Shown: positions 15,572 through 24,186 of the stretch, piece by piece
Numbering within the stretch: position 1 is the first letter of the stretch
How the letters are laid out: each line of letters begins with the position of its first letter
Assembly: GCA_900321005.1 (NCBI GenBank)
Contig: ONUF01000002.1
Span: 1 to 64,000, forward strand
Reading direction: 5' to 3'
From: an uncultured Bacteroidales bacterium
GTDB lineage: Bacteria; Bacteroidota; Bacteroidia; Bacteroidales; Paludibacteraceae
Length of the DNA: 64,000 nt
Made by a program: the position numbers and the translations under genes
The notes under the pieces: generated by a model
Databases searched by the model: none
What the model was told of the DNA's origin: nothing
What the model saw: only the letters and a program-made list of their open reading frames with translations

Positions 15572-16592
15572 GATCGCCAACTTTTACGTTCTTGACAGTA
15601 ATATGCGGAGCGCGGCCGGGTTCGAAGAAGAGAACGACGTCGCTGCCGCCGAAGAGGAACTTGCCTAACTCAGTACTCTGAGTTAATTGGTGATTGGTGA
15701 TTGGTGATTGGTGATTTGGAAATGTCCATATAACCGAGCTGACCTGCTGGACACCGACGGGAACGATGGCTATCTTTCCGTACGCGGGTGTATCAATAAT
15801 AAGGACACCGCGCGTCTCGAGCATCTGGAAGTCCGTCACGCCGCATTGGTCATAGCGATAGCGGCCTTGCTCCTCATCCCAGATGATGACGCCTCCTCCG
15901 GCGTGGATGCCTTGAATGGTTTTGCATTCGAGCACCGTACCATCACACGGCATATGGAAGCGATGGTAATCAAAGACATCGAGCACGATATGCATTGTCT
16001 CGCCGCCGGCAAACACCTCGCGATAGGGACTATCGCCGAGCAAATCGAGCCAGTTGGGTATCGTTGCCGTCTTGACGGGCGAAAAGGTAATTTCGCCGTC
16101 GCAAGGCGCGATAAATGTGTAAGGTGTAATGTGTAATGTGTTATTTAGCCTGCGGGCGAAGAAGTCATTCCACGAATGCCAGTTATCGCGCGATTCATAG
16201 CGACCGGAGGCAAGTTCAAAAAGCGGATCGGAAAGGGCGAGTTGATAATACTCGTCATTCCAGCTCTCCGGACTGCTGAGCCATTCGCCCCAAGCTATAT
16301 TGTAGGCTTTGAGCCATTGCGCTACATGCGGCTCGTATTGGAGATCACCTAATAAGAAATAGAAATAACCGATATTTTGGTCTATACGCCGGAAGAACGA
16401 AGCGTCTTCGCCGATATCCATCGTCTGCCACGGCATTCGGCGCGCAAAGCGCTCCACATACGCGCACCAATCCTCTATCGTCCGCACAGGGTTGGTATCC
16501 CAATGCGGATTCTCGATAGCAGCCCGCTGTAGTTCCTTCTCCAGCGCAGCGCGCAACTTGGCATCTTTTAATATCTCTAATCCACTAATCAC
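15561..16592 (-). CDS. PSDC-type phosphatidylserine-decarboxylase-like enzyme
   Basis: 343 aa with a GTG start, much longer than the about 225-aa housekeeping Psd of Bacteroidetes. Residues 20-130 resemble the PSDC N-terminal domain seen in PsiD-like amino-acid decarboxylases (GEWLSSPESW). The catalytic part has WHSWNDFFARRL, VFDYHRFHMP and the self-cleavage site LGKFLFGGSDVV, with Ser317 as predicted pyruvoyl precursor. Substrate could be an amino acid or phosphatidylserine. It lies 7 nt after the condensation-like gene. Two heptad tracts lie in frame (residues about 151-160 and 292-303). Confidence 0.82.
   Translation of the reverse strand: MISGLEILKDAKLRAALEKELQRAAIENPHWDTNPVRTIEDWCAYVERFARRMPWQTMDIGEDASFFRRIDQNIGYFYFLLGDLQYEPHVAQWLKAYNIAWGEWLSSPESWNDEYYQLALSDPLFELASGRYESRDNWHSWNDFFARRLNNTLHITPYTFIAPCDGEITFSPVKTATIPNWLDLLGDSPYREVFAGGETMHIVLDVFDYHRFHMPCDGTVLECKTIQGIHAGGGVIIWDEEQGRYRYDQCGVTDFQMLETRGVLIIDTPAYGKIAIVPVGVQQVSSVIWTFPNHQSPITNHQLTQSTELGKFLFGGSDVVLFFEPGRAPHITVKNVKVGDPLI
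15686..15720. repeat. Four perfect ATTGGTG heptads plus one, in CDS
   Basis: ATTGGTG four times, then ATTTGGA, in frame in the decarboxylase gene, encoding NHQSPITNHQ just before the conserved C-terminal catalytic motif. Confidence 0.95.
16117..16144. repeat. Heptad tract (GTGTAAN), in CDS
   Basis: GTGTAAG, GTGTAAT, GTGTAAT, GTGTTAT in frame in the decarboxylase gene (NTLHITPYT). Same family as 21071 and 30796. Confidence 0.9.
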
Positions 16593-16604
16593 TAACTCAC
16601 TAAT
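16583..16604. repeat. Heptad tract (CACTAAN) over stop and start codons
   Basis: CACTAAT, CACTAAC, TCACTAAT. It contains both the stop codon of the condensation-like gene (16600-16602) and the GTG start of the decarboxylase (16592). Confidence 0.8.
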
Positions 16605-17733
16605 CGTTTATGAGCCACTCCACATATTTACGTACTAATGCTGCGAACTTTCGGATTGATTCGGGTCTATAATGAGTTGCGGAATAGCGATACACCAGCT
16701 GCAATGATTCATGGTGTTCGTGAATCTCTACGTCCAACAACGCATACGCATATTTCTGTTTCGGGATTGAAACAACCTCTATCGGTAAGGATGTCTTACG
16801 CAGCATATCTTCCGCATCCTCTACGCGCAACACATTAACCGCATAATTCCATCGTTTATTATACGGGGCAGTCAGCGTATAAGGATAATCGCTATGCGCG
16901 ATACCGGAACGAACTTGATCGCGAGCCATTCGGATTAAATCCGATTTTTGATTTATGATTTTTGATTTATGATTTATCTGGAAAGGGATATCGCGATGAA
17001 GACTTCCATAGATATGCTGTTCCGATTCTGTTTCCCGCCCTTCGTATGCCCATGTGAGTGCTGCCTCTTCTGTTCCACAATAATCCGCAATAGCTAAGGC
17101 CGCACTAAGAGAGAAAATGCCTTCGTAGGAGATGAAATATGCTTCGCGCAATCGCTCTAAGTTTTCATGTAGAGCTGTATAATCCTCTTCGTACACTCCG
17201 GCCTTGGGTGGAAAAATAGTAGTTAACCATTTCCTGTCTATGGAAGGCCGAACCGGCATGCTCTCATCCGCAAACTCTTTCCTTAGCCAATCATGGCTGG
17301 CTTCATAATGAGCACTCGTTTTGCTCTGCTTATAACGTGCCACGTATCCCCAATAATCATCTTGCTCTAATGGCAAACCCTTGTATGCTCGTTCAACGTC
17401 CTCTAACAAAATCTCCATGCTTTTCCCGTCGCCCAATATCCGACTTAGGTTTGCTTGGATGATAACATCTTCATTGTCATCCAATAGGATGATGCTATGA
17501 TATTTGCCGGATAAGACATCTTTTACCTCCGAGGCAGAGTGCATTCCATTCCGGTCCACCCGCATAGCGAATACCGGATGATTTTCTAATGCCGCACAGA
17601 AAGCACGCGCTATGCGATCCTTTTCCTTAGCTCCGCCCTTCCATCGCAAAATAGAAGGAAACCGATATATGCTCGGCATCCATCGTATGGTATCCCACAC
17701 CAATTGCGAATATGGAAGTAACGGATATTTCAT
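16600..17733 (-). CDS. Free-standing NRPS condensation-like domain
   Basis: 377 aa, the length of one condensation or acyltransferase domain. The N-terminus LLPYSQLVWDTI and ANLSRILGDGKSMEILLEDV (94-113) align with the C-domain core. The HHxxxDG motif is replaced by SRILGDG (97-103), so the catalytic His is absent while Asp and Gly remain. It could be a non-catalytic, diverged or differently acting acyltransferase. It overlaps the upstream DUF4105 gene by 4 nt and precedes the decarboxylase, which suggests joining an amine and an acyl chain. A heptad tract lies in frame (253-264). Confidence 0.65.
   Translation of the reverse strand: MKYPLLPYSQLVWDTIRWMPSIYRFPSILRWKGGAKEKDRIARAFCAALENHPVFAMRVDRNGMHSASEVKDVLSGKYHSIILLDDNEDVIIQANLSRILGDGKSMEILLEDVERAYKGLPLEQDDYWGYVARYKQSKTSAHYEASHDWLRKEFADESMPVRPSIDRKWLTTIFPPKAGVYEEDYTALHENLERLREAYFISYEGIFSLSAALAIADYCGTEEAALTWAYEGRETESEQHIYGSLHRDIPFQINHKSKIINQKSDLIRMARDQVRSGIAHSDYPYTLTAPYNKRWNYAVNVLRVEDAEDMLRKTSLPIEVVSIPKQKYAYALLDVEIHEHHESLQLVYRYSATHYRPESIRKFAALVRKYVEWLIND
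16943..16977. repeat. Five GATTTNT heptads, in CDS
   Basis: GATTTTT, GATTTAT, GATTTTT, GATTTAT, GATTTAT in frame in the condensation-like gene, encoding INHKSKIINQKS. Confidence 0.95.
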
Positions 17734-18923
17734 CGGTGAGATGTAATGAGGTGTTTTACACTATCTTTCGCAAACAGCACCACGTAACTCAATGCTAATA
17801 CCAGCAATGCGGGATCGACAAGCATATGCGGCCAGCATGCCAATACAATGACACCCATCGCCAATAAGATAGCATATGGCAGTGCCCAATAATTACGCCA
17901 GCGCCATACAATCAGCGGTAGTGGGTTGAAAAGCGCCATTAGGATATAAGCCGCTCCACCAAACTCACGCATGATGATCCACAAGAATAGCAACACGCAG
18001 CCCAATAGCGCCTGGAATCCCAATAGCAATAAATCCCAATACGGATAACGCGTGCAAGCAAAACCAATCGTAATAATGAGAATTAGCAATGCTGTGAGCA
18101 TCGGAGTAAACCATGGTTTAGAGTTGTCCAAAGGCGCACCTTCCACGATATCTCCTACATGCGTAGCGAATGGTTGCCCAACAACGGAAGCGTGTTGCCA
18201 TACCTCCGCCAAATCCACTGGGACAATCAGTTTCTCATCTATCGGAATTTGTTTGTCGGCTTTATTATCGGAAATAATCAAGTGTACCAAGCGTAACCAC
18301 GGATGATTGGCTAATGTGCGATAGCCTATCTCGCGACGCGTCATATCCTCCATCTCCGGATCAGATGCATAGACAATCGGTGTTTCTCCTAATGCCTGTT
18401 TAACAAACTTAACTATTGTTATGGCACAGCCGTATTTATTCAAATCATGACGAAGCGTAATACCTTTGGTGATATGATTGTCCATAATTTCCCATAGACG
18501 CAGCTCTGCCTCAGGCGGCATATTCAACCGGTATTCGTGCACCGATCGATTCCAATGACGGAAATCTTTCAAATACTCATTCGTTGGAACAGCAAACATT
18601 CCCATTTTAGTCTTCCCACTTAGGTACTGATATATATTGTCATTAACCCGCTCTCCTTCATAACTGAAGCAATAATCCAAACCGAAAGTAGGGCATTGTA
18701 GCCGTAAAAATGCATGACCAGCCATACCTAAGACATCATCATGCCAATCCGTTGGATCAGCAACACATAGACTCACTAACACGAAATCCGGATCTAAGCG
18801 ATCAATCGTGTCACTAAACCCCTGCGCGGCATTGCGCTCCGCGACAGACATCTCCTGCTCTTGCGCCCAGAGGGACATGGAGAATGCTACCAATAGCAGC
18901 AATATAGCATAAACTCTTTTCAT
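17730..18923 (-). CDS. DUF4105 / Lnb-like membrane acyltransferase
   Basis: 397 aa from the ATG at 18923, directly followed by a signal peptide ending SLWAQ. The periplasmic domain has GMAGHAFLRLQCPTFGLDY and LNKYGCAITI, matching DUF4105, the domain of Lnb lipoprotein N-acyltransferases with a catalytic Cys. From about residue 275 there are four or five transmembrane helices. Lnb moves an acyl chain of a lipoprotein to its N-terminus, so a role in acylating a lipid or lipoprotein fits the cluster. An upstream reading frame of 23 codons crosses the promoter and was not used. First gene of its operon. Confidence 0.75.
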   Translation of the reverse strand: MKRVYAILLLLVAFSMSLWAQEQEMSVAERNAAQGFSDTIDRLDPDFVLVSLCVADPTDWHDDVLGMAGHAFLRLQCPTFGLDYCFSYEGERVNDNIYQYLSGKTKMGMFAVPTNEYLKDFRHWNRSVHEYRLNMPPEAELRLWEIMDNHITKGITLRHDLNKYGCAITIVKFVKQALGETPIVYASDPEMEDMTRREIGYRTLANHPWLRLVHLIISDNKADKQIPIDEKLIVPVDLAEVWQHASVVGQPFATHVGDIVEGAPLDNSKPWFTPMLTALLILIITIGFACTRYPYWDLLLLGFQALLGCVLLFLWIIMREFGGAAYILMALFNPLPLIVWRWRNYWALPYAILLAMGVIVLACWPHMLVDPALLVLALSYVVLFAKDSVKHLITSHR

Positions 18924-18931
18924 ATTCGGCG

Positions 18932-18963
18932 CAAAAGTACAAATAATTTGCGACATACGCAAA
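18932..18963 (-). promoter_or_regulatory. Promoter of the DUF4105-condensation-decarboxylase operon
   Basis: -33 TTTG (18960-18963) and -7 TACTTTTG (18932-18939), 20-bp spacer. The predicted start is only about 5 nt before the ATG, so the mRNA may be nearly leaderless. Confidence 0.82.
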
Positions 18964-18978
18964 AAAAACACAAAAAAT

Positions 18979-19010
18979 CTTGCAAATGTCAAAAAAATGT
19001 ACTACTTTTG
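18979..19010 (+). promoter_or_regulatory. Promoter of the M13 peptidase gene
   Basis: -33 CTTG (18979-18982) and -7 TACTTTTG (19003-19010), 20-bp spacer. Back-to-back with the divergent operon promoter. Confidence 0.8.
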
Positions 19011-19031
19011 CGCCGCAAAAGTTTTAAACAT

Positions 19032-21068
19032 ATGAAAAAAATTATTTTTACGCTTGCAGCGATTGCAATGATGACAACAGCTTGTACAACCAAAGAACAG
19101 ACGACGGGTATCGACCTTAACAACCTGGATACGACCGCCGTAGCACAGAATGACTTCTACCAATTCGCCTGTGGCGGATGGATGGCTAACAACCCCTTGA
19201 CGCCGGAATACAGCCGCTTCGGATCGTTCGACAAACTCGGGTTACAGAACCTCGAGCAGGTGAACGGACTGATTCAGGATTTGGCAGAAGAGGCGAAAGG
19301 CGAAAGGTTAAAGGCGAAAGGTTCGGTAGCGCAGAAGATAGGCGACATGTATAACCTCGCGATGGATACCGCGCGCCGCGATGCAGAAGGTATCGCACCG
19401 GTTCAGAAAATCCTCGATGAAATCGAAGGAATCGGCACGCGTGCGGAGTTGAGCAAGGCGCTCGGCGCATCGATGGATTATCAACTCTGGGCGATGTACG
19501 TCGATGCCGACGCGATGAACAGCTCGATGAACATCCTCAACGAGTACCAGGCCGGTTTCTCCCTCGGCGAGAAAGAGTATTACCTCGATGAAGACGAGCA
19601 GACGAAGAAGATTCGCGATGCATATGTAGCGTATATAGAGAAGTTGTTCGGTCTGTTCGGATTCGAGAACGCAGCCGACAAAGCGCAGACGGTTCTGCGC
19701 CTCGAGACGCGCTTGGCAAAAGCCGCATACAGCAACGTGGAACTGCGCGACCCGCAGGCGAACTATAACAAGATGAGCGTGGACGAGCTCCAGCAACTCG
19801 TTCCGCAAGTGGATTGGAAAGTATATTTCGAGGCAGCGGACATCCATGACCTGGACAGTCTGTCTATCGGTCAGATCCCGCACCTGCAGGAAGCCGGCCG
19901 TATGTTAGACGAAGAACCGCTCGAGGACCTGAAGACCTTGTTTGCATGGCAAGTGATCGACGATGCGGCTTCGTATCTGACGACCGAGATATACATGGCT
20001 TCGTTTGACTTCTACGGCCGCGTGCTGTCGGGTCGCGAAGAACCGAGTCCGCTGTGGAAACGCGCCGTAGGTATCGTGAACGGTACGTTGGGCGAGGCAG
20101 TGGGCCAGATGTACGTAAAGAAATACTTCCCGGAGGAGAACAAAGAGCGTATGTTAGCGCTCGTAAAGAACCTGCAGAAAGCGCTCGGTATCCGTATCGA
20201 AAACCTCGCATGGATGAGTCGCGAGACGAAAGACAAAGCGCTCGAGAAACTGAACGCGATGACCATCAAGATCGGTTATCCGGACGAGTGGCGCGACTAC
20301 AGCAAGCTGGACATCAATCCGGAAGATACCTATTTCGCCAACCTGCAACGCGCAGCGAAATTCGAGAAAGACTACAGCCTCAGTTTCCTCGGCAAACCGG
20401 TGGATAAGAAGAAATGGTATATGACGCCGCAGACCGTCAATGCGTACTACAACCCGTCGAGCAACGAGATCTGCTTCCCCGCCGGTATTCTCCAATATCC
20501 GTTCTTCGACATGGATGCCGACGATGCGTTCAACTACGGCGCTATCGGTGTCGTCATCGGACATGAGATGACCCACGGTTTCGACGATCAGGGTTGCCAG
20601 TTCGACAAGGACGGCAACATGGTCAACTGGTGGACCGCCGAAGACAAAGCGGCTTTCGACGCCCGCACGAAAGTGATGGAAGAGGCGTTCAACAAGATCG
20701 AAGTGGCTCCGGGCGTACACGCCAACGGTGCGTTCACACTGGGCGAGAACATCGCGGACCACGGCGGTTTGCAAGTGTCGTTCTTAGCCTTCACTCTCAA
20801 CGAGGAGGCCAAGCCGGAAGCAGCGCGTCTGCAGACTCGCGACGGCTTCACGCCGCAACAGCGATTCTTCCTGGCATACGCCAATGTATGGGCAGGAAAC
20901 ATCCGTCCGGAAGAAATCCTCAACCGCACGAAGAGCGATCCTCACTCGCTCGGTCGCTGGCGCGTCAACGGTGCGCTGCCGCAGATCGGCGCATGGTACG
21001 AGGCATGGAATGTGACGGAAGAGAGTCCGATGTATATCGCACCAAATGAACGGGTGTCCATTTGGTGA
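19032..21068 (+). CDS. M13 family zinc metallopeptidase lipoprotein (PepO-like)
   Basis: 678 aa. The signal peptide ends in the lipobox TTAC at residues 13-16, so it is a lipoprotein of the cell envelope. Zinc site is HEMTH (His511, Glu512, His515), third ligand Glu572 in GENIADHGG. NAYYNPSSNEICFPAGIL is the substrate-binding NAYY region of neprilysin-type enzymes. Length is as usual for PepO. It digests oligopeptides in the periplasm or at the surface. The start is set at 19032, 18 nt after the predicted transcription start. A heptad tract lies in frame at residues 87-98. Confidence 0.93.
   Translation: MKKIIFTLAAIAMMTTACTTKEQTTGIDLNNLDTTAVAQNDFYQFACGGWMANNPLTPEYSRFGSFDKLGLQNLEQVNGLIQDLAEEAKGERLKAKGSVAQKIGDMYNLAMDTARRDAEGIAPVQKILDEIEGIGTRAELSKALGASMDYQLWAMYVDADAMNSSMNILNEYQAGFSLGEKEYYLDEDEQTKKIRDAYVAYIEKLFGLFGFENAADKAQTVLRLETRLAKAAYSNVELRDPQANYNKMSVDELQQLVPQVDWKVYFEAADIHDLDSLSIGQIPHLQEAGRMLDEEPLEDLKTLFAWQVIDDAASYLTTEIYMASFDFYGRVLSGREEPSPLWKRAVGIVNGTLGEAVGQMYVKKYFPEENKERMLALVKNLQKALGIRIENLAWMSRETKDKALEKLNAMTIKIGYPDEWRDYSKLDINPEDTYFANLQRAAKFEKDYSLSFLGKPVDKKKWYMTPQTVNAYYNPSSNEICFPAGILQYPFFDMDADDAFNYGAIGVVIGHEMTHGFDDQGCQFDKDGNMVNWWTAEDKAAFDARTKVMEEAFNKIEVAPGVHANGAFTLGENIADHGGLQVSFLAFTLNEEAKPEAARLQTRDGFTPQQRFFLAYANVWAGNIRPEEILNRTKSDPHSLGRWRVNGALPQIGAWYEAWNVTEESPMYIAPNERVSIW
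19291..19325. repeat. Heptad tract (AGGCGAA), in CDS
   Basis: AGGCGAA, AGGCGAA, AGGTTAA, AGGCGAA, AGGTTCG in frame in the M13 peptidase gene, encoding EAKGERLKAKGS. Confidence 0.9.
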
Positions 21069-21070
21069 TA

Positions 21071-21131
21071 GTGTAAAGTGTACGGTGTACAGTGTATAAA
21101 AGTTTATAGAGTTTATAAAAGTGAATTAGTG
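21071..21131. repeat. Heptad tract (GTGTANN) leading into a start codon
   Basis: GTGTAAA, GTGTACG, GTGTACA, GTGTATA, then period-9 units GTTTATAGA, GTTTATAAA. It fills the gap after the M13 stop. Its last bases supply the GTG start codon of the next gene. Confidence 0.88.
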
Positions 21132-21911
21132 AAAAAGACCTTATTAATAGCATTAATTTGTGCGCTGGGCGTGAGTGCGTACGCGGATGACGTGCGCAAG
21201 CCGGCGATGCAGATAGAGGATAACACCTTCTTTGACCCTACGGCCAAGAAACAAGAGACGCGTTATCATTTCGGCATGGAGTATCGCTTGGAAGTGGGTT
21301 ATGCCCAGCATGAGCAACGTACGCAGAACCTGAGTTATCCGAACATGTACCTGCACGGCGTACGCATCGGAGCGACTTTCGATTTTCTGCTGCCGATGCA
21401 TTTCAGCATCCAGACCGGTCTGCTGTACACGCTCACGTACGGCAAGAACGAGCAACACTGGCGCAGCCTGAGTATGCAGACGACGCAAACGGAGTATATC
21501 ACGCACCGCGTATTGGAGCATAACCTGACTATTCCGGTTCGGGCGTACTACACGATTCCGCTCTGGAAGCAGTTACGGTTATTCTTCTATACCGGTCCGC
21601 AGTTGCATATCGGTTTGTCGGAATACGACTACATGCAGACGCATCTGAGTAGCGAAGCAGAGGCTTGGCTCAACGGAGAAAAAGAGCCCCTTATCACCAG
21701 CAAAGTGCCGACGCAACCGTACGACCGTTTTGGCGAGGAACTGATTCGCGCGAACATCCAGTGGGGCCTCGGCGGAGGTATGGAATGGGACCGCTACCGC
21801 ATACAGTCCGGGTATGACTTCGGCCTGAATAACCTTGCCCGCCCGCGTGGCTTCGACAGCCGTCACATGTGGGAATGGGGATGGTTTGTTTCATTCTGCT
21901 ATAGGTTCTAG
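21129..21911 (+). CDS. Outer-membrane beta-barrel protein (PorT-like)
   Basis: 260 aa from a GTG at 21129, which is followed at once by a signal peptide (KKTLLIALICALGVSAYA). An ATG 51 nt upstream would add residues encoded only by the repeat tract. The mature protein alternates hydrophobic residues in beta-strands, has PVRAYYTIPLW typical of Bacteroidetes outer-membrane beta-barrel (PorT family) proteins, and ends in Phe (FVSFCYRF), the usual barrel end. Function unknown. It lies between a peptidase and a thiamin receptor but outside the riboswitch. Confidence 0.78.
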   Translation: MKKTLLIALICALGVSAYADDVRKPAMQIEDNTFFDPTAKKQETRYHFGMEYRLEVGYAQHEQRTQNLSYPNMYLHGVRIGATFDFLLPMHFSIQTGLLYTLTYGKNEQHWRSLSMQTTQTEYITHRVLEHNLTIPVRAYYTIPLWKQLRLFFYTGPQLHIGLSEYDYMQTHLSSEAEAWLNGEKEPLITSKVPTQPYDRFGEELIRANIQWGLGGGMEWDRYRIQSGYDFGLNNLARPRGFDSRHMWEWGWFVSFCYRF

Positions 21912-21941
21912 CAGAGACATTTGACATTTTAAATTATTAAT

Positions 21942-22021
21942 CATTCGGGGTGTTTTCGCTCTAGCGATTACTGAGATTACACCCGTAGAACTTGGGCAGG
22001 TAATGCTGCTAAAGAAAATGA
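21942..22021 (+). promoter_or_regulatory. TPP riboswitch (THI box)
   Basis: Conserved core in order: CGGGGTG (21946-21952), a P3 hairpin with TCGCT/AGCGA, CTGAGAT then ACACCCGTAGAAC (21971-21990), and the P5 arm GCAG-GTAATG-CTGC. Bases 21941-21945 (TCATT) can pair with 22017-22021 (AATGA), which closes P1 over the start codon at 22018. Thiamin pyrophosphate binding would therefore block translation. Confidence 0.93.
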
Positions 22022-24186
22022 AAAAAATTCTCTTTGTGAGCGCTTTCGCGCTCGTTGCATCTGCGCAAATGAGTGCGCAGGAGAACGTGGACACGCTGTC
22101 CACGAGTGATTTCAACCTTCAGGAGATCGTAGTGAGTGCGCCTGTTATGCAAGTGACCAACAGCAAACAGGAGATGAGTCATGCGGAACTGAACCGTGAT
22201 AACACGGGTCAGAACCTGCCGTACCTGCTGAGTACCAGTCCGTCCATTGTAGTGACGAGCGACGACGGTATAGGCGTGGGTTACACGTATTTCCATATTC
22301 GCGGAACGGACCAGACGCGTATCAACATGACGATGAACGAGGTGCCCCTGAATGATGCGGAGAGTCAAGGTGTCTTCTGGGTCAATCTCACAGACATGGC
22401 GAGCGGTGTGAGCAGTCTGCAGGTTCAGCGCGGTATCGGAACAAGCGCCAACGGCGGCAGCAGTTTCGGTGCGAGTGTCAACCTCCGGACCTTGGACGCG
22501 TCTATCCCCGAGAGCGCACACCCCGGTCCCATACGCGGCGAAATCGACTTCAACGGCGGCATGTACAATACCTTCCGCGAGATGGTGAAGATAGACGGTT
22601 ACTGGGGTGACATGGCTTCCAAGAAAGGCGCATGGCATCTCGGCGGACGATTCTCCAAAGTAAACTCTGACGGCTACATCGACCGCGCCTGGTCTGATCT
22701 GCTCAGCTATCAGGGTGAGTTAGGCTGGCAGAACAGCAAGACTGCCGTTACTCTCACCGCTTTTGGCGGAAAAGAGAAGACCTATATGGCTTGGTACGGC
22801 GTGGATGACGCCCATGCCTACAGTCAGAACGAAGCCGAGCGACGCTATAATCCCGCCGGCGAGTACATCGATAAAAACGGCAATATAGCCTATTACGACA
22901 ACCAGACAGATAACTACCAGCAACATCACATACACCTGCATGTGGGTCACCGCTTCAATATGCACTGGACGCTTTCCGCCACGGCGCACTACACCTACGG
23001 AACCGGTTTTTACGAGATGCTGATTACTGATTGGACTACCTACGAGGCAGATAACATCACCCAGAAAGGCTTGCGGAACCATTTCTACGGAGGAATATTA
23101 AGCACGAAATATGTGCATGAGAAAGTGGATGTGCAGATGGGTGTCGCCTTCAACCAATACCGTGGTCTGCAATACGGCAATATCGACACCACTCTCTTGG
23201 TTCAACGTTGTTTTATTCCTTACTACGAGGGTCACGGCCTGAAGACAGACGCGAATATCTATGCCAAAGCCAACTGGCGCGTACTGCACCGCGGCCGCGA
23301 GAAACTGAGCCTCTATGGCGATGTACAATATCGTCTTGTGGACTATCGTATCTGGGGCGATAACGAAGAGACCAGTTATCTGGATGCCAGAGATGCTATT
23401 AACAAGCATCACACCTGGCATTTCTTTAACCCGAAAGCCGGTTTGACATACGACAACAAGGGTCACCGTCTGTCTGCCACTTTTGCTATGGCGCATCGTG
23501 AACCGACGCGTAATAATTTCGTGACCAACACGGCGCCGGAAGATCCGAAACCGGAGGTGCTGTTTGACTATGAGTTGGGATACAGTTTTTCTTCGCCGGG
23601 CGTACTCAAGAGCGGTTATGCTATGCCTTGGACCATCGGATTGAACCTCTATTGCATGGACTACGACAATCAGTTGATCGCCACAGGCGATGTGAGCAGC
23701 GTTGGTTATCTGAACACGACGAACGTGAAGGACTCGTATCGCTGCGGTGCTGAGTTCCAGTTCGGTGTCAATTGGACACCTTGGTTTGCATGGAGAGGCA
23801 ATCTCACGTGGAGTCGTAACCGGTGGAGAGACGGCAATACCTGGCGTACCATCTCTTTCTCGCCGGACTGGACTGCAGGCAACACCTTCAGTTTTCACTA
23901 CGCCGGCTTCAATGCCGACATCCAGACACTGGTGGTCAGCAGCCAGTACCTTGGCAATTACGAAGATGTTAACGCACAGTTAAAAGCCTATACGGTGACT
24001 AACCTGCTGCTTACATATGCACTTCCGATAAAGAACAACAATATACCTGACATTACGCTCAAATGCCAGTGCAATAATCTATTCAACACGAAATACGTGA
24101 ACAACGGAGGTACAGACGGTACGTACGTATGGTATTTCCCGCAAGCGGGTATCAACGTGCACGCAGGATTTGTCGTACAATGGTAG
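22018..24186 (+). CDS. TonB-dependent receptor, likely thiamin uptake
   Basis: 722 aa from the ATG at 22018. A nearer upstream ATG (22003) lies inside the riboswitch P5 arm and is rejected. The signal peptide ends SAQMSAQ. The plug domain (about 45-170) has NLPYLLSTSPSIVVTSDDG and FHIRGTDQTRINMTMNEVPLND. The rest is a 22-strand barrel ending GFVVQW. The TPP riboswitch in its leader makes it the thiamin or thiamin-precursor receptor (OMP-thi type). The usual neighbours PnuT and thiamin pyrophosphokinase are not next to it. Its end overlaps the convergent gene by 35 bp. Confidence 0.9.
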   Translation: MKKILFVSAFALVASAQMSAQENVDTLSTSDFNLQEIVVSAPVMQVTNSKQEMSHAELNRDNTGQNLPYLLSTSPSIVVTSDDGIGVGYTYFHIRGTDQTRINMTMNEVPLNDAESQGVFWVNLTDMASGVSSLQVQRGIGTSANGGSSFGASVNLRTLDASIPESAHPGPIRGEIDFNGGMYNTFREMVKIDGYWGDMASKKGAWHLGGRFSKVNSDGYIDRAWSDLLSYQGELGWQNSKTAVTLTAFGGKEKTYMAWYGVDDAHAYSQNEAERRYNPAGEYIDKNGNIAYYDNQTDNYQQHHIHLHVGHRFNMHWTLSATAHYTYGTGFYEMLITDWTTYEADNITQKGLRNHFYGGILSTKYVHEKVDVQMGVAFNQYRGLQYGNIDTTLLVQRCFIPYYEGHGLKTDANIYAKANWRVLHRGREKLSLYGDVQYRLVDYRIWGDNEETSYLDARDAINKHHTWHFFNPKAGLTYDNKGHRLSATFAMAHREPTRNNFVTNTAPEDPKPEVLFDYELGYSFSSPGVLKSGYAMPWTIGLNLYCMDYDNQLIATGDVSSVGYLNTTNVKDSYRCGAEFQFGVNWTPWFAWRGNLTWSRNRWRDGNTWRTISFSPDWTAGNTFSFHYAGFNADIQTLVVSSQYLGNYEDVNAQLKAYTVTNLLLTYALPIKNNNIPDITLKCQCNNLFNTKYVNNGGTDGTYVWYFPQAGINVHAGFVVQW

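Noticed and set aside
21078..21128. ATG at 21078 for the outer-membrane barrel protein
   Set aside because: These 17 codons consist of the heptad repeat and would place non-signal residues before the signal peptide.
22003..22017. ATG at 22003 as start of the TonB receptor
   Set aside because: It lies in the riboswitch P5 arm; the ATG at 22018 is followed directly by the signal peptide.
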